DNA of 8,968 nt. Origin: Acidobacteriota bacterium (GTDB taxonomy: Bacteria > Acidobacteriota > Terriglobia > Terriglobales > Acidobacteriaceae). A model generated the notes under the pieces. It saw only the letters and a list, made by a program, of their open reading frames with translations. It searched no databases and was not told where the DNA came from. Position 1 is the stretch's first letter. Each line of letters opens with the position of its first letter. Positions 6,882 to 8,968 of this stretch are shown in pieces. The translations under genes and the position numbers were made by a program. The stretch lies in the NCBI GenBank assembly GCA_021810175.1, contig JAJZJJ010000081.1, forward strand, positions 1 to 8,968, in the 5' to 3' direction.

Positions 6882-8090
6882 TTACGCGTGGACGTGGCCG
6901 AGGCCGATGCCAATGACGTAAGTGACGATGCCTTCGACGGCTCCGACGAGGGTCATTTCGAGGCCGCTGCTCCACCAGGAGCGGACGGTGATGAGGGACT
7001 TGGCCGCGCCGACGGCGAAGTGGGCGGCGAGCGAGACGATGGCCGAGGCGATGATGGCGCTATAGCCGGTCATGAAAAAGAACGGGATGATGGGGATCAT
7101 GGAGCCGACGGCAGTGGAGAGCGCGCCGGAGATGGCCGAGGTCATGGGGTTGCTGAGCGCGTCTTCGGTGGAGTTGAGGCGCTCGGCGGCGATGGCCTTG
7201 AGGAACTGGTCGGGATCTTTGGCGAGGTGATCTACGACGCGGTCGGCGTCCTCTTCGGGCAGGCCCTTGACCTGGTAGTAGAGGGAGAGGATTTCGCGGG
7301 CTTCGGGGGCGTTGGTTTCAATCTGCGTGCGTTCGCGAGCGACCGCGGCCTCGTAGATTTCGCGCTCGCTTTTGGCGGCTAGGTAGGCTCCGGAGCCCAT
7401 GGAGAGGGCGCTGGCGACCATACCAGCGATGCCGGCGAGGAGGACGGCTTCACTGTTCCCGAGGGTAGCGCCGGAGACGCCGGAGACGATGCCGAAGATG
7501 GCGCCGAGTCCGTCGTTGACGCCGTAGATGGCATCGCCGATCCAGCCGGCGGTGCGGCGGCCTGAGCCGGCGCGCCTGGCGAGGAGATCGTCGAGCTGGG
7601 CGCGGGCCTGGGTGGTGCCGGCCTGCGCGATCTGGCGGGGATAGCGGTTGCGGATGAGGTCGCTGAGCTCGCGATAGTGCTCCTCTTCGTCTTCGATGAC
7701 GCGCTTGAGGATGGCCATGCTGGGCTCGTCGCCGAGCTCGCGGAGCTGTTTGGCGTAGGTGGCGATGGCGCGGCTTTCTTCAATTTCGAGGCGGCGGAGG
7801 GCCATTTGCGGGCCGCCGACGCGGTTGACCAGGCTATCGGCCGAACCGGTGGGGCTGCCTTTGTAGACGGGCTTTTGTTCGCCGAGTTCGAGGATGCGCT
7901 CTTCCCACAGGCGGGCGTGCTCGTCTTCGGCCTGGGCGAGATGTTCGAGAGTCTTGCGGCGGACGGGGTCGGATTCGCGCTCGGCGAGGGTGCGGTAGGT
8001 GTAAAAACCTTCCATTTCGGCCAGCCAGTTGGCGTGCAGGGCATGGAGCAGGGCGCGCCGGGCGGCGCTGGATGGTTTTTGCTGGGGCAT
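6882..8090 (-). CDS. ferritin-like domain fused to VIT1/CCC1-type iron/manganese transporter (erythrin-VIT1, MbfA-like)
   Basis: A 402-residue inner-membrane protein with two modules. Residues 1-150 form a cytoplasmic ferritin/rubrerythrin-like four-helix bundle: E25/E27 in helix 1, E55-x-x-H58 in AEDEHARLW, E104/E105 in helix 3, and E135-x-x-H138 in EDEEEHYREL, a plausible di-iron site. A charged linker (151-181) leads to a VIT1 domain. TM1 is GVNDGLGAIFGIVSGVSGA with D193, and TM2 is ALSMGSGAYLAAKSE with M231; these match the ion-pathway Asp and Met of plant VIT1. A Glu-rich metal-binding segment (about 240-312) precedes three further hydrophobic segments (about 316-340, 342-363, 377-398), ending GHVHA. 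Bradyrhizobium and Agrobacterium MbfA, with this architecture, export iron/manganese; the same role here is inference. Start ATG (8088-8090) fits the domain beginning, though the upstream ribosome site is poor. The gene stands alone and diverges from the dehydrogenase. Confidence 0.9.
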   Translation of the reverse strand: MPQQKPSSAARRALLHALHANWLAEMEGFYTYRTLAERESDPVRRKTLEHLAQAEDEHARLWEERILELGEQKPVYKGSPTGSADSLVNRVGGPQMALRRLEIEESRAIATYAKQLRELGDEPSMAILKRVIEDEEEHYRELSDLIRNRYPRQIAQAGTTQARAQLDDLLARRAGSGRRTAGWIGDAIYGVNDGLGAIFGIVSGVSGATLGNSEAVLLAGIAGMVASALSMGSGAYLAAKSEREIYEAAVARERTQIETNAPEAREILSLYYQVKGLPEEDADRVVDHLAKDPDQFLKAIAAERLNSTEDALSNPMTSAISGALSTAVGSMIPIIPFFFMTGYSAIIASAIVSLAAHFAVGAAKSLITVRSWWSSGLEMTLVGAVEGIVTYVIGIGLGHVHA

Positions 8091-8108
8091 AGGAGAATCC
8101 AGAGAGAA

Positions 8109-8114
8109 ATTGTA
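8109..8114 (-). promoter_or_regulatory. candidate -10 element for the ferritin-VIT1 gene
   Basis: On the - strand this reads TACAAT, 18 bases before the ATG at 8090, which would leave a leader of roughly a dozen bases. No good -35 hexamer lies 16-18 bases further upstream. A short leader would agree with the lack of a clear Shine-Dalgarno sequence. The evidence is one hexamer match only. Confidence 0.3.
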
Positions 8115-8170
8115 CCCGACGGCGGTTACAGTAGGAGAAACGGCTTAGGGATGCGACCGGGAGCGCGGTG

Positions 8171-8211
8171 AGGTGCACCTTGGCACCGGTTTGGTGCATC
8201 CTTAAGGTGCA
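8171..8211. promoter_or_regulatory. GGTGCA repeat cluster in the divergent intergenic region, possible operator
   Basis: The stretch contains a perfect 10-base palindrome AGGTGCACCT (8171-8180), three direct GGTGCA copies (starting 8172, 8193, 8206), and nested inverted repeats: TGCACCTT (8174-8181) with AAGGTGCA (8204-8211), and GCACC (8183-8187) with GGTGC (8193-8197) around GGTTT. It lies 80-120 bases before the dehydrogenase start and 81-121 bases before the transporter start, where a shared repressor or activator site would fit. The regulator is unknown. Confidence 0.4.
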
Positions 8212-8244
8212 GGCTTCCACGAGCGGTTCCTCGGTGGTCTACGA

Positions 8245-8257
8245 TTTGCCTGGCAAA
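8245..8257. promoter_or_regulatory. TTTGCC-T-GGCAAA palindrome upstream of the dehydrogenase
   Basis: A 13-base dyad with 6-base arms and a single central T, 33 bases before the ATG at 8291. It overlaps the 3' end of a possible -10 hexamer (TACGAT, 8240-8245). The position suits an operator over the promoter or start site, but a dyad of this size can occur by chance. Confidence 0.25.
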
Positions 8258-8290
8258 CAGCAAACACAGGAAAGATTTGAGGATATTTGC

Positions 8291-8968
8291 ATGATTCAGT
8301 CTCATGGCTATGCAGGCCACAGTGCGAGCACGCCACTGACGCCTTTTTCGTTTGAGCGTCGCGACCCGAAAGAACGCGATGTTGTGGTGGAGATTTTGTA
8401 TTCGGGCGTTTGCCACTCGGATATTCACTCGGTGCGGAATGAGTGGAAGAACGCGGTGTATCCGATGGTGCCGGGGCACGAGATCATTGGCCGGGTGACG
8501 GCGGTGGGGAGCGAGGTTTCGCGCTTCCGGGTTGGCGACACGGTGGGCGTGGGCGTGATTGTGGACTCGTGCCGCACCTGCCCGAGCTGCAGCAACGACG
8601 AGGAGCAGTACTGCGAGACCGGCGCGACGCTGACGTATGGCGTGAAGGATCGCTATGGCGACATGACCTATGGCGGCTACTCGAGCAATATTGTGGTGGA
8701 TGAGCATTTTGTCCATACGGTGAAGGAGAAGAAGCATCTTGCGGGCGTGGCTCCGCTGCTGTGCGCGGGGATTACGACGTACTCGCCGCTGCGCCACTGG
8801 AACGTGGGTCCGAACATGAAGGTGGGCGTGGTGGGGCTTGGCGGCCTGGGCCACATGGGGCTGAAGTTTGCGCACTCGTTTGGCGCGCACGTGGTGCAGT
8901 TCACGACTTCGGAGTCAAAGATTGCCGACGCGAAGCGGCTGGGCGCCGATGAGGTGGTGATCTCGAAG
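8291..8968 (+). CDS. zinc-dependent alcohol dehydrogenase, YahK/cinnamyl alcohol dehydrogenase type (3' end outside window)
   Basis: The first 226 residues of a medium-chain dehydrogenase/reductase, expected near 350 residues in full; the frame is open to the last base. Members reduce aldehydes (often aromatic or branched) to alcohols, usually with NADPH. Catalytic zinc ligands are C41 (GVCHSDIH), H63 with E64 (PGHEIIG) and C158 (LLCAGITTYSPL). The structural zinc site is complete: C94, C97, C100 and C108. The Rossmann motif GLGGLG is at 182-187, and the segment TTSESK (205-210) after the second strand has Thr/Ser/Lys instead of an acidic residue, which favours NADP(H). ATG 8291 has a good ribosome site, GAGGA at 8279-8283. 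The gene is divergent from the ferritin-VIT1 gene, with 200 bases between them. The true substrate cannot be read from the sequence. Confidence 0.94.
   Translation, partial: MIQSHGYAGHSASTPLTPFSFERRDPKERDVVVEILYSGVCHSDIHSVRNEWKNAVYPMVPGHEIIGRVTAVGSEVSRFRVGDTVGVGVIVDSCRTCPSCSNDEEQYCETGATLTYGVKDRYGDMTYGGYSSNIVVDEHFVHTVKEKKHLAGVAPLLCAGITTYSPLRHWNVGPNMKVGVVGLGGLGHMGLKFAHSFGAHVVQFTTSESKIADAKRLGADEVVISK

Noticed and set aside
6717..7382. A 221-codon open frame on the + strand across the intergenic gap and the 3' end of the ferritin-VIT1 gene
   Set aside because: Gly/Asp/Glu-rich low-complexity translation, no ribosome site, and mostly antisense to the transporter.
8181..8198. A sigma-54 promoter-like TGGCAC followed by GGTGCA
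   Set aside because: The GG and GC dinucleotides are 12 bases apart instead of the required 10, and the -12 box lacks TTGC; the resemblance is better explained by the GGTGCA repeats.

Overview
The window looks like a chromosomal segment of a GC-rich bacterium. Protein style, gene order and the short intergenic repeats suggest Acidobacteriota, probably Terriglobia/Acidobacteriaceae (Granulicella, Edaphobacter or Terriglobus-like). That assignment is pattern recognition from memory, not a search. Coding density is high, with one forward gene cluster, one reverse gene and one divergent forward gene cut by the window end.

Positions 1-4692 hold an aromatic amino acid biosynthesis cluster on the + strand. 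It starts inside trpF, followed by trpB and trpA, a 132-base gap, then aroQ (chorismate mutase), a type I-beta DAHP synthase (aroF) and tyrA (prephenate dehydrogenase). The products cover the entry step of the shikimate pathway (DAHP synthase), the chorismate branch to prephenate, the tyrosine branch, and the last three steps of tryptophan synthesis. Apart from the trpA-aroQ gap, spacings are 2-25 bases, so one or two transcripts are likely.

Positions 4703-6538 hold a secreted glycoside hydrolase family 2 enzyme, most like beta-glucuronidases. It begins only 10 bases after tyrA and is the odd member of the run. Positions 6539-6881 (343 bases) carry no credible gene. This stretch separates two convergent genes and holds two copies of a short inverted-repeat element plus a third, unrelated stem-loop.

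Positions 6882-8090 (- strand) encode a ferritin-like domain fused to a VIT1/CCC1 membrane transporter (erythrin-VIT1, MbfA-like), probably an iron/manganese exporter. A 200-base divergent intergenic region (8091-8290) with a cluster of GGTGCA repeats and a small palindrome separates it from a zinc-dependent alcohol dehydrogenase of the YahK/cinnamyl alcohol dehydrogenase type, cut at 8968.

I find no clear new multi-gene system. The observations most worth a second look are the ferritin-transporter fusion, the glucuronidase-like gene attached to the amino acid cluster, the paired intergenic repeats, the GGTGCA cluster, and a strong stem-loop inside tyrA.
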